DNA from: Dallia pectoralis
Lineage: Eukaryota > Chordata > Actinopteri > Esociformes > Umbridae
DNA: 64,000 nucleotides
Reading direction: 5' to 3'
Assembly (NCBI GenBank): GCA_029465975.1
Contig: CM055742.1
Span: 4,013,365-4,077,364, forward strand
The first letter of the stretch is position 1. The number at the start of each line of letters is the position of its first letter. Position numbers and translations under genes: made by a program. This document shows positions 42,201 to 52,007 of the stretch, piece after piece. Under the pieces are notes generated by a model. It was not told the origin of the DNA, searched no databases, and worked only from the letters and a program-made list of their open reading frames with translations.

Positions 42201-42369
42201 TGACAGTGCTGTATTTCTTCCCGTCCAGGTGAATATTGCTCTGACTCTTCTCAGTCTGCTGGCATTCATCCATCCAATCAACATCTTCTATCACTGCCGG
42301 AAACTGACCAATCAGAGGAGGGATGCGGCGGGCAGTCCGAGCGCCAAAATGGCTGAGGTCAAATTGTAG
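36273..42369 (+). CDS. slc43a3: SLC43A3, equilibrative nucleobase transporter 1 type
   Basis: Human SLC43A3 (ENBT1) is a plasma-membrane major-facilitator carrier for purine nucleobases such as adenine. Twelve exons: 36273-36471, 36859-36994, 37398-37444, 37976-38052, 39282-39374, 39847-39986, 40484-40638, 40767-40916, 41337-41444, 41585-41771, 41948-42071, 42229-42369. Phases agree throughout and sum to 519 codons (518 aa; human 491). Family landmarks in order: LVECLCFAGVVFGW (TM1), FMNNFLTLPNGYIFDRFG, GGILFLITNMQ, STIITLYNGAFDSSSAVF, HIPYPLPEGFTYG, an acidic loop (EGEEAEG), QLRHYLFIGTLN, TNAFAFTQLCGVLCAPWNGL and FGKLYGLVMSLSALVSLLQ. The SLC43A1/A2 amino-acid exchangers differ in these segments. 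Exon 2 ends at a weak donor (GTTGGT), needed to give ILAICLYTT. The intron before exon 7 is a 58-bp minisatellite and the intron after exon 4 a GTGTGTTAG array. Confidence 0.95.
38265..39085. repeat. GTGTGTTAG(A/G)-type minisatellite in slc43a3 intron 4
   Basis: About 820 bp of imperfect units built from GTGTGTTAGAGTGTGTGTTA and GGAGCTGTGTTAGT, with higher-order repeats of roughly 40-60 bp. It starts about 210 bp after the exon 4 donor. Confidence 0.9.
40098..40470. repeat. 58-bp minisatellite next to the slc43a3 exon 7 acceptor
   Basis: Just over six nearly identical 58-bp units (TTATTGTGTTTTTGGACCC then TGACTCTGATGTAAGAGTAGG). The array ends about 15 bp before the exon 7 acceptor at 40483, so the last partial unit supplies its branch region. 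Units differ by one base or so, which indicates recent expansion. Confidence 0.93.
40918..41285. repeat. CA/ATCTAGACACAG repeat in slc43a3 intron 8
   Basis: Short (CA)n runs alternating with ATCTAGACACAGACAC motifs fill most of the intron between exons 8 and 9. Confidence 0.88.
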
Positions 42370-42390
42370 AGGGCAGAGCCTTAGCCAATG

Positions 42391-42396
42391 AATAAA
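42391..42396 (+). terminator. slc43a3: Polyadenylation signal of slc43a3
   Basis: AATAAA lies 22 bases after the TAG stop at 42367-42369. If used, the 3'UTR would be very short; later ATTAAA-like sequences near 42575 are alternatives. Confidence 0.5.
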
Positions 42397-43954
42397 AGGG
42401 AGACAGGAATCATTTAATGTATACATTTTTTTAATGCATACATGTTTGATTTAATATTGTATATTTTTTGGGAAACTGTTGTTCATTAATGAATATCCAT
42501 TGAAAGTATTCCCATAGATCTATTTTGTAAGCATTCATCGTGTTTTGCTTGAAAACAATTTATCATCAGTATGTTATTAAAAAACATTTCATGCCTCCTT
42601 GGGAGTTTGTAACCACAAAACACTCAAACTTGCAAATGTATAGCAAGTCGGACCCTTCAGAACTACAGAGCTTTGACCAGCAGTTGATTATGTCATAAAT
42701 GCACCTTAGGGAAAATTAAACTGTATTGATGTCTAGTTGAGAAAATCGTTCCACAGTAGAGAAAATTGGCCTGGTTCCCGTTTGCTCCTAATGCAGTCAT
42801 TAGGGTGACCTGCACAATACTGCCACCTAGAGGCCACGTTGTGTCACAGTAGTGACTGGTTGACATGCTGTTGGGAGCATTTACCCATTACCAGACTAAC
42901 AGTAGAAAGAGCCATTGAAAGCCAGCCACCCATATCCAGATGGGAGGTTTATTCTCTATGGAAACACCAGACTCAAAAGTGGGATTATAAAGAAAATATA
43001 TTGAAGCCTTTACTGACAAAAACCACACATTGACAGTTGGAACATACTATGTTTCCGTATGTGGAAAATATGTGTTAGTGGGATAAAACCTTTTTAAAAA
43101 AACATTAGTTTAAACAAAACAACATAATGGATAACATGTTAGTTCACTATTCCAAAAAAAAAGAAATGTTTAAGCAGTTGTAAGGAAAACTCTTAGGACG
43201 TCCAATTACCTAAATGACCAATGTGCCATTTCCTCCAGAGAACAAATTAAGCAGCTCATTTGTTTCAACCACAACATGTGGTTTTAGATCTTGTTCTCTG
43301 TCACTCTGTAACACAATTCATCAAGCGGAACTCAATTGAAAGAAACAATTTTAAAACACAGCTTTCCAGACCGGGCTCAGACCTTCCAAAACTTTAGGGC
43401 TTTTGGGGTTGTCAGACAGCCGCCCATCTTCCCAAGTCAACTGCATTCCTGGTTACACTGCATCCAAAGCTTTAATTTGGTACCCATATCTCTGCTGCGA
43501 ATCATTCATGATCCCCAGATCTTTGGAATTATCGTTCACCAGAGGAACTACCAAAAGGGTTTGGTAAATATGATGAGCTGTTCCTGAAACAGTAAAGTGT
43601 TTTACGTAATTGAATCCTACTAACAATCAAAATATAACCCTACAGTGTCCTGAAACAGAAATGGAGAAGAGCAGTAGTGTAACCAAAGCCCCATTTCGGG
43701 CTTTTTATATTTCATTTGCTTTAACACAAATTACCAGGAGGCGTCTAAGCACAAAGTAACAATACAGTATGTACGCTGAAGTAATGCAGATATTTATGAA
43801 TCGTAAGGCACTACTTGATAAGGACTTCTCTATGAATTGAACATATACCTACATTCTGAAAACACAATGAAAACACAAAAGAAGAGGAAAGAATAACATT
43901 ACAACATGTACATATCAGTCGTAAAAAAAAAAAGTTGCTCGAAGGCACAACAAA

Positions 43955-44015
43955 AACTGCCAACCAACCTTTTGATTTCTGGCCAATAACCTGTAACCAC
44001 TAGGCAATCTGCTGC
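43955..44015 (-). mobile_element. Decayed tRNA-derived SINE fragment
   Basis: Read on the minus strand it contains GCCTAGTGGTTACAGG, then TTGGCCAGAAATCAAAAGG and TTGG, matching the pol III A-box side and the GGCCAGTAACCGAAAGGTTG motif of tRNA-derived SINEs I know from salmonids and pike. The B box is lost. Confidence 0.45.
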
Positions 44016-44017
44016 AC

Positions 44018-44075
44018 CTCCACGCGTCTCCCTCATTCTCTCTGTATGGAGCGTCCTTCACCTCCTTAGGACATT
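44018..44075 (+). pseudogene. Relic copy of slc43a3 exon 6
   Basis: CCACGCGTCTCCCTCATTCT and TATGGAGCGTCCTTCACCTC here match intact exon 6 (CGCGTCTCCTTCCTCATTCT, TATGCAGCGTCATTCATCTC, from about 39875 to 39927), by eye over 80% identical apart from a short deletion. No other slc43a3 exons are seen around it. Confidence 0.7.
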
Positions 44076-44231
44076 ATAAACAGTCCAACTGTTATTATTT
44101 TATAGCTTGAGTGATTGTCCGTGGATCGTGTTTTCACAACATACATTTTTTAAACCTCAGAGTTTGTGTATGTGTTCCATGAAGATAAATCTGTCGTGAG
44201 TTGTGTTCGTACTTTCCGACTGTCATATGCC

Positions 44232-47200
44232 CTATTTGGTCACGGACAGACCGTTATGATGCAGGAACAGCATCTGATCAAGTCCCTCCGGGGGGATATT
44301 GGTTCTTTTCCTGTTAAACGCATCGCCCTCCTGCAGGAATGCTTGGACAGCACTGCCCGCAATGGCGGGGGCAGCCAGGTAGGCACGTGCCACCTTCGCC
44401 AACAAGGGAAGCTGCCCTGACCTGGCATTCCACCACTGTAAAGGCTCCACCCCCAGGGCGGGACCCTTCTCCGCTCTAAAGATGGACACTTCGACGTCCA
44501 CCCGTTCCTCTGCGGTGGGCGTCTTGCTCTGCGAATGGGAGCCGAAAAGATCCCCGAGAAGGAACTCCATTCCAGTTTGCTGAGAAGCCGGTTCCGATTC
44601 CGCTTCCATGTTGTCACTCTCGCTGTCGTCATTCGCAGAGCTCTCGTCTGAATCACTCGCTGTTCTCTCCTTGAAACTAACTGGGGTGATCACCTTCAGC
44701 CTCTTACTCCTTCTCAGGACTTCATTGTCCATCTCCCCCGATGAGGATGCGGGTGAGGAGCCCCGTGCCTCCCTTTTGTGCCTCCTGCCTCCTCGAGACA
44801 CAGACTCAGTCCTCCGTCGGTCCTCCTCTACGATCCGGACTGCTTCTTTCTTCAGCCAGACAAAGGTCGCCGTCTGATCTCTGACTTCCATAAAACCCAA
44901 GCCAAGGAACTGGGGGTCAAGGGCACACGCTATACACAATTCCCGGTTTATTTGAGGATCGTTGTACCGGCGAGCAAGCCCACAACGTATCTTCTTTTTG
45001 AGTTCCTTCAAGATGGCGGAGTCGTTGCGATGGCCGGGGTGGGAGGCAAAATGGCGATCCACAAGACCGATTAGGATGGGTTTGACCAGCGAGAGCCTGG
45101 GGAACGGCTCCTTAGCAAGGGTCCGGCATGCCACGTCAAGAGGCTTCAGCACGGAGCATAGGTCCTCTAACACCTTCCAGTCTGACCGCTTTAGAAGGAT
45201 CGGCACTGAGGCGTTTGAGCCGGTAGTTTCGGAGTCAGCAGAATTGGGGTTCGTGTTGAAGTCGTCTGATGTTTTCAAATGTTCAGCGGTGCCGGGTTCC
45301 AAGCTTGCGGGACTCGCCATGTTGTGTCCACTTTGGATTTCACTGCATTCATTCATTTCTGTCAACATCTCAGAGATCATGTTTTGAATGCGGAGAAGGG
45401 TCTTGACTACATCGTAAAGACCATCCCAGCTCGGTTTCCCATAAGCCCAAGCCTTCAGCTTGTTCTGCTCCTGCTTCTGTAGGACTAGGATCAGTTTCTT
45501 CGCCGGGTGAAGCGGTTCTGTGTCTTTATCGAAAAAGGAGAAGAAGCTGTGGAGAACCTTCTGGAACTTGCAGAGGGTTATTGAGATGATTGCATAACCC
45601 ATAACTTCCTCTACACAGGTCTTGATAGACGTGAAGAAACAGGGTATGGGTGGAGTCTGCGACTCCCTACTGGAGCCAGCTCGGATGATGGCTCGTTCCA
45701 GACCCAAAAGGTCATCAGATGATACAGAGTCCTCCCTCTCCAAAAAGGTGGTGGAATTTGGGTGGTGGGTGCCTTCTCCAACCCCTTCTCCACCTTTCTC
45801 CCTCTTCTGTGGACTCGCCCGGACCCTTTCGATGTCTTCACCCCCGAGCAGGATGAAACTCGGCAGTGAGACGCCCCACTCCTTAGCCACGGACAACACT
45901 TTAGCCGTGACCGTGCTCACGTCAAGATCCCCTGGTCCAGTCTCGCCCAAATTTCGCGTGGCCAGAGCCAAGTTGTGGGAACAGAAGTTTGCGTCGATGT
46001 AATGGGCCCAGATGGTGGCCCATCTCCCCTTGTCGCCTTGCCAGTCATGATGCCAGACCTCAGCGCTGAGGGACACACCGTGAGGGACTTGGCTTTGGTT
46101 CCCTGTGGACAAACCACCAGGTGTCCTGGTTGAGGAGGAACTGGCTGCCGGTTGGCCTAGGGCACTGGACTTGAATGTGTCTTCACCAAATCCAGAGCAA
46201 TTTGTCAACAGCCGGATGCAGTTCTTTCTGCCCTTGGAGTAAACCTCCCTCAGCAGGCCCTCAAGAAGAGAGACAGAGGGAAGCTCCTTGCAGGATGGCA
46301 GTAGGCTCTGGATCAGCCGTTTAAAACCCTCCCCCTCCACGATATCCAAGGGCAACAAGTCTTTGACAAGGAAGTCGGCAATGGCGGTGGTGCTCTGGGA
46401 GGCCAGGGTGTGAGAGAGCATGCTCAGTCCTGGTGCGGAACGGCCACTCCCACTCCAGGTCCAGTCCTCATTGCCATTGGTTCTGTGCGTTGACGCGTTG
46501 TTGAGTGGCGGCCTGCTGACCGTGGCGTGATACATCCGGGGCAGCGAGGTGGAAACCCAGGGCCTGCTGCCGTCCTTAGTGAAGTCCCGTCGCTTCATGT
46601 GGTGGATCTGGATCAGGTGATTATCCAGGTGGTCGACTGTGCCTTTGCAGTCTACGTTTTGGCCGCACAGCTTGCACATGACTTTGTCTTTGTCCAGCGG
46701 CTGACCGCTGGCGTCTGGCTCGAACCCGAAGAACTCCCAAATGGGGCCGTTGTTCTGGGCGAGGCTCAACAGTTTGTCCGAGCCCTTTACGAAATCATAC
46801 CTTAAGTTGACCGACAGGCCCTTCTGATTGGCGCTTTGATTCGCGGTTGGGGCTGCGTTGAATGTAGAGTCTGTTGCATCAGAGTGTAGCCCGCTGCTGA
46901 CATCACTAATGACCAACTGCGGGCTCCCTGAATGGCTGTTCTCCGACCAACTGTAGGGGCCGTTGATTTCTGGGCGGTTGTCTCCTCCCAATGGCACAAC
47001 CTGGATATCACGGAAGATCTGCAGTAAGATTTCTTTGTCCCCAAATTCACACTTGATGTGCTCACCTGTGAATAGAGCGGAAAAACTTTGTTTAAAACCA
47101 GGGCATGTATGAACCAAAATATACATAAACCTTAAGCTCTGTGTAGTACTGTAACTACCTAACATTACCCCCAAACACGACTGACATGACAAAACAAATA

Positions 47201-50124
47201 CTAGGAAGATCTAATAGTTAAAAATGAATAATGAAAACAGTTTCATCCTAAATGTGTACAAAACAATAACAGGTTATAATACAAGTTGATAACCTACTCC
47301 TATGCATGTTGCCTAAAATCCTCTCGCGTGCTGCCTCAACTCACCCAATCACCGAACTCACCTAGCCGTAGACCCAACATGGTAGCGTACTCCTGGCCAA
47401 TCCAGACTTTGAGTTCCGTCCCCTCAGGGATGGGCTGGGAGACCCTGTAGTAGATCTGACCACGGTATTGGATCACTGTGAGGTTGTGCTCCTCCTCACA
47501 GGTGGCAACCGCAACATACCTGGACAAAAAAGCGGAGAAACAATCTGGGGCATTAACAACTTGTTTGCAGTTATATTATTATATTAAAAAATTATATTAT
47601 AAAATATAATATTTTTTTAAATGACTTGATTTAATCATTGGTCGTTTTTTTAGTTCCGCCAACCGTTGCATTGTAAGTTTGAAGTGAAAGGGGTTTGAAG
47701 TGTCACCTTCGCCCTAAAAGACAGACTAACAGACAGAATAAAAACATTAATTTTCACCTCATCCAGTTAGACTTCTTGTCATCTGAGGCGTCTACATAGT
47801 AGAAGGAGTCATTTTCTTTGATCTATGAACCAGATGAAAGAATCATTTATAAGCTGATGTATAAATCTAACACACATGGGCCTTGACCAAAAGCCTAGCA
47901 TCTCCTAATCCATGCAAAACGCCCCGGTCTTATTTTTTGTACTTATATTAAATTAGACCATACTCACAGCCCAGGCGTATTTGAGGCAGGTCAGTGGGCC
48001 ACGTGTGAACTCTCCTACGAAGGGTCCAAAAGTCCAGCCCTGCTCCAGCGACAAGGTCTTGGCAAAAACCCCCAACTCCTCTTCGTCCTCCCCCTCTGTG
48101 AATCCCCCGGGCACAGATCCAAAGCACCCCCGGCACAGCATGAGGCAGGGGGGTAGGGAGCCCACAGCCCGGCTGTTGCCCCCTTCTAGCCATGGCTCCC
48201 CGCGAACCACGGTGTCTGGGATGAAGTGGAGCATTCTGTCGTAACCCAGGCCACTGCTGACGTTACCATAGGCACCGCCGAAGCTGCTTTGACCACCGAC
48301 GTTGCCATGGGCACTGTTGTCGTTGTAGTGCTGGCTCTGCTCGGAACCTTGTTAGAGTTGGGATAGGGGTAAGAATAAATTATCTTAATGGATTAACATG
48401 CACGACGGAATTAGGCCGGTAGCAGAACACCCCTGCAACTCAGTTGGTTGAGCATAGTGCTCATGATGGCCCAGGATAAATTCCTGGAAGACCCCCGACA
48501 GAAAATGTGAAGTGAGTTTAAAAAACGAATCAGACACTTACACATTGTCACATTCACTTTTCATCGAGGTGATTATTAAATTGTGGTGTGAAAAAGTACA
48601 GTTGAGAGTATTTTTTTTGCCATCAGACCGTCCCCAGTAATGACAAAAGGAAAACACTAATTTGTGGGAAATTTTAGAGAGTCTGAATATCCTCCAAAGT
48701 TATAGGCACGCTTGAGTGTCAATTTGGAAAGGGTGACGGCTTAAAAGTGAATATAATTATCATTATCCTGTAGACACTATTATTAAATACATTATATAAT
48801 ATTATTATCATCTTGAGCCAAATATAAATTAAACCTATGTCCAAATAGTAGGCACAGGCGAGCACACAAATGCCCTGACCAATTATCTTGAATATTACAT
48901 ACCTGGCTGCTCTGATGCCTGATTGGTGGAATCAACACTACCAGCTCCATACATGAGTTGATAAAACACATCAGCGTGGTGAACCTTTAAATGCGACCTC
49001 AGGTTAGTCGGGCTCCCCGTTTTGCACGGTACTATCCTTCGACATAGTCTGCACACGGCCTCCGCGTTATTCTCAGGCTCCCCTCTGTCGTTTGGCTTTA
49101 AACCAAAATGAACCCAAACTCTGGAAGTAGCTCTCTTTTTGGAGATGAGATCCATGGTGCACTGGCGCTTTCAAAACAATAGGCTTCACGTCATTCAGTG
49201 ATACCTTGGTGATTACATACCGTGAAAGCACACGAACAAAACTGCATTTATGAACAAATTAACACATAATTTACAATGTTTACAAAAAAAGAATGACCCC
49301 ATCCACGTTGCAAAAATAGGTCGATTAGTAACCCCAGCGTGCGCGATATCCGCGAGGCTAAATGGCGATATTCCGACAAAAACCGATACTTCTCCCTCAT
49401 CGTGGAGAACGTCATTTGACTGGCACCGATGATTGACGAATTACGTAACAGCGTTCGGACGCGTGAGCAAATGGTCCCGCGCGATTCAGAGTACTCTAAC
49501 GTGATTGGCTAGGATCTCGCTTCGAGGGGCGGGTCTTCCTGTAAAGGGTGCGCTCGTTTTGCTGCACGGGGAGACGGTGCATGTGCTCAATGATTCAGAA
49601 TGTGAAGTAAATGTGTGCGAAATATCGAAGCCAAAACGTCTTAAATATCAGTGTTTCGATGGATTTCTGCTGAATGGAGATGTAATATGACTAACTATAT
49701 AAATATTTATTGGCGGATGGTAGAAATGGCACAACATACGGCAGCTATTGATAGAGGATGAAAATGTGGACACATAATAGTCTTAGATGGGAAGATAAAT
49801 ACGTGACAAGACAAAACGTTTGCATTTAATCCCATTTCAGATTACTTGCAGCTCACCTGATGTCTCCGAGTGGTGCATTACCACGTTACCACGTTGAGTC
49901 GACGGCCCAATGAACTCTGCAAACACGTCGGGGTGCCGTAGTTTCAGATGGTGTCTCACGTTGGTCGTGTTGCCACATTTCACTAAAACTATTCTCCGGC
50001 ACAGTCGGCAAACCGCTTCCTCGGGCGCCTTGGGCTCTCCTCTATCGTTTGGCTTGAAACCAAAATGCGCCCAAATGAGGGATTTTACGTTGCGTTTAGA
50101 GACCAGATCCATTCTCGCTAGCAA
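44232..50124 (-). CDS. BED finger - PR/SET - BED finger - hAT-derived composite protein
   Basis: Exons in transcript order: alternative first exons 49857-50112 or 48903-49155, then 47968-48347, 47758-47822, 47362-47519 and 44232-47065. All junctions are GT-AG and in phase, giving about 1,230 codons. The first exon encodes a BED finger (VCRLCRRIV...HLKVHH). Exons 2-4 encode a PR/SET domain of PRDM9/7/11 type: GVFAKTLSLEQGWTFGPFVG, FYYVDASDDKKSNWMRYV, EEEHNLTVIQYRGQIYYR and GTELKVWIGQEYATMLGLR. The last exon has a second BED finger at about residues 390-442 (WEFFGF...CKLCGQNV...HLIQIHH) and a body like hAT transposases of the ZBED1 class, ending in a dimerisation-like WWNARSGQLPLLAKVARAYL. The transposase acidic residues appear lost. 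It is probably a nuclear DNA-binding regulator; whether it methylates histones is open. I know no named orthologue. Confidence 0.85.
48420..48510 (+). mobile_element. Decayed tRNA-derived SINE fragment
   Basis: CAACTCAGTTGGTTGAGCAT resembles the A-box side of fish tRNA-derived SINEs (CTCAGTTGGTAGAGCATGG), followed by GATGGCCCAGGATAAATTCC in place of the B box. It lies in the intron upstream of the PR-domain exon. Confidence 0.45.
48903..49155 (-). CDS. Alternative first exon B with BED finger
   Basis: The ATG at 49155 (MDLISKKRATSR) is not preceded by a polypyrimidine tract or acceptor, so this looks like a true first exon rather than an internal one. It encodes WVHFGLKPNDRGEP, VCRLCRRIV and HLKVHH. 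It ends at a CCAG/GTATGT donor in phase 1, as exon A does. By hand count about 41 of 67 aligned residues match exon A. Confidence 0.82.
49857..50124 (-). CDS. Alternative first exon A with BED finger
   Basis: Two in-frame ATGs at 50124 and 50112; the second (MDLVSKRNVKSL) aligns with the start of first exon B. It encodes WAHFGFKPNDRGEP, VCRLCRRIV and HHLKLRH, the BED zinc ligands. It ends at a CAG/GTGAGC donor in phase 1, the phase needed by the acceptor at 48348. The intron to exon 2 would be about 1.5 kb and would skip exon B. Confidence 0.8.
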
Positions 50125-51570
50125 CTAGGTGGTCATCCATGCATTAGTTTGATCTGGATATGAACATATCTGTGGGTGCGCTTAATATTGTTCTCCCCGC
50201 ACGCCGGACATGCGGGCTCATACACCAGTCGACACATACAAACATGATAGACATGCTTTTTAAAAAGTTTTTCGACCATTCTGTGTCGGTTCACTTAGAA
50301 AAGTAATGGCTAAACACGCTATGCAATTGTTACGAAGTATTATGATTGTGTACGACAATTGCATGCATATATTTTTTTCAAAGGAAACATTTGAAAGTCA
50401 AGGTAAGCAATCAGACTCAACTCTGTCAAGAAAGTGAAGGGAATTTGTCACAGGTTTTCGTCACATATACACAAATTGCATGTAAAATATTTGAAGAGCA
50501 CACCATTTTTTAAACCGGACCTAGTTTTATTAAACAAGTTATTTTATGTATTCAATACTATTGGAACTAAAAACTGCATATAAATGAAGTTTTAATATAA
50601 TGCACTTTAATAACAAATCATGGTAATTGTATTAAACACTACAAGATACTAAACATACACATATTTTTTCTCCTATCCATGTGGACGGAGAGGTATTCAA
50701 CTGGCACTGTCGTTTTGTGTAATAGTGTAAGCTGTCCAGAGGGTGGCATACAAGGGTGATGTCTGGGCTGTTGTTCTTCTGGATGGGGTTAGTTTGGGTG
50801 GTGGTTAGATGGATGACTTGAGGTGTGTTGGTTTGGGGGGTGGTGGTACTTTGGGTGGTGCTGATTTGTGGGATGCTGATGTGTGGGGTGCCGATATGTG
50901 GGGGTTGGTTTGGGTGGTAGTTAGATTGATGTTGGCTTGTGTTGTGGTGCTAGTTTGGGGGGTGCTGCTTTGTGGCATGCTGATTTATGGGCTGTTATTG
51001 ATCAGAAAGAGCAATAATTTATAAAACAATGGAATTATTATCAATACACTTTTTGTCCTCAATCTTAAAAAACATAAACGTAAGTCCAAAATGTAGAAAT
51101 AATAACTAAAACTGCAATATTTTAAATGCATTATTATTATTAAGTGTGGTTACGTGTCTTGTAACCTAATTTAGTGTGGTCACAAACTAAGTTAACCAAA
51201 CAGTGTTGGCTATTTATTCTGCAAAATGTATTTAAATAGCTGTATAGCTGCACAGGCCTAAATAAAAGGTAAGCACACTCCTTGACAATGTTCCTCCCCA
51301 GTATTATCTTAAAAAAGCAATGTTACCTTCCATCACAAGTTAAAAAATACTTAGCATTTTTTCAAGGCACACTTGGTATGACTCTGCTAGAGTTGCTCTT
51401 GGAGTCATTGTTTCACAAAGCCTCCTTCCTGGTTTTGTGCTTCTTCCAAGAAAAAGAATAGGCCTGAATCCAAATAATTGAAGTTTTTCCAGTTGTAAAA
51501 AGTATGTAATTAATAGTATACAACATAACCAAGCATGTAGTGTTAAGTGGTGTTGCTGACATGTTGATAA
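50125..51570. other. Upstream flank of the PR/BED gene, no gene seen
   Basis: Probably includes the promoter of first exon A. Then AT-rich DNA. A degenerate GGTTTGGG(T/G)GGTGGT-type repeat lies at about 50780-51000. Confidence 0.4.
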
Positions 51571-51574
51571 TATT

Positions 51575-51665
51575 AATAATACAATGTGTTTATATAGCAC
51601 TTTATCAATGATTTACATAGTTATGGGGGTAAACTCACCTCACCCACCGATGTGTAGGACTCACT
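51575..51665 (+). mobile_element. Fragment of a dispersed teleost repeat
   Basis: TGTTTATATAGCACTTTATC followed by GGGTAAACTCACCTCACCCA and CCGATGTGTAG resembles a common teleost repeat with TTTATATAGCGC and CTCACCTCACCCACC motifs. Identified from memory of the motif order only. Confidence 0.35.
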
Positions 51666-52007
51666 TCCATACACTGCCACACACGCAACCAGTAGTATAC
51701 CATGTCACTTGTCAGACCAAAAGCACATTTCTCACCCCGGCACATTGGTATGGTGTGGTGAACTATTCAAATGTAGCAATGGTCACAATCACAAAGTTAA
51801 TTTAAGTAATTAACAAGATTTGTGTGTGTACCTCCTGGAACCTATTAGATTAAAGAATATTGTCTTGAACAGTACAAGTACAGAAAAACAAAAGAGCAGT
51901 GCAAAAACACTATGCAGGGCAATGTGTCAATGTGCCAAAGTATGAGTCAAATGAGATGGAGTACAATGTAGCAAATATAGAGGAAACACTGTTTCAATAA
52001 TAGGAGT

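Larger units (their letters stand above)
42400..44231. other. Convergent 3' interval between slc43a3 and the PR/BED gene
   Basis: Holds the 3'UTRs of two genes facing each other. AT-rich, with no supportable coding gene. A SINE-like fragment and an slc43a3 exon 6 relic are listed separately. Confidence 0.45.

Noticed and set aside
44240..46002. Several 90-140 codon frames overlapping the hAT exon
   Set aside because: They are shadows of the long minus frame, which alone has BED and hAT motifs.
47362..48347. Assignment of the PR/SET exons to PRDM11 itself
   Set aside because: The motifs resemble PRDM9/7/11 generally, but the residues after NWMRYV differ from PRDM11 as I remember it, and PRDM11 is not known to carry BED or hAT regions. 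Left unnamed.
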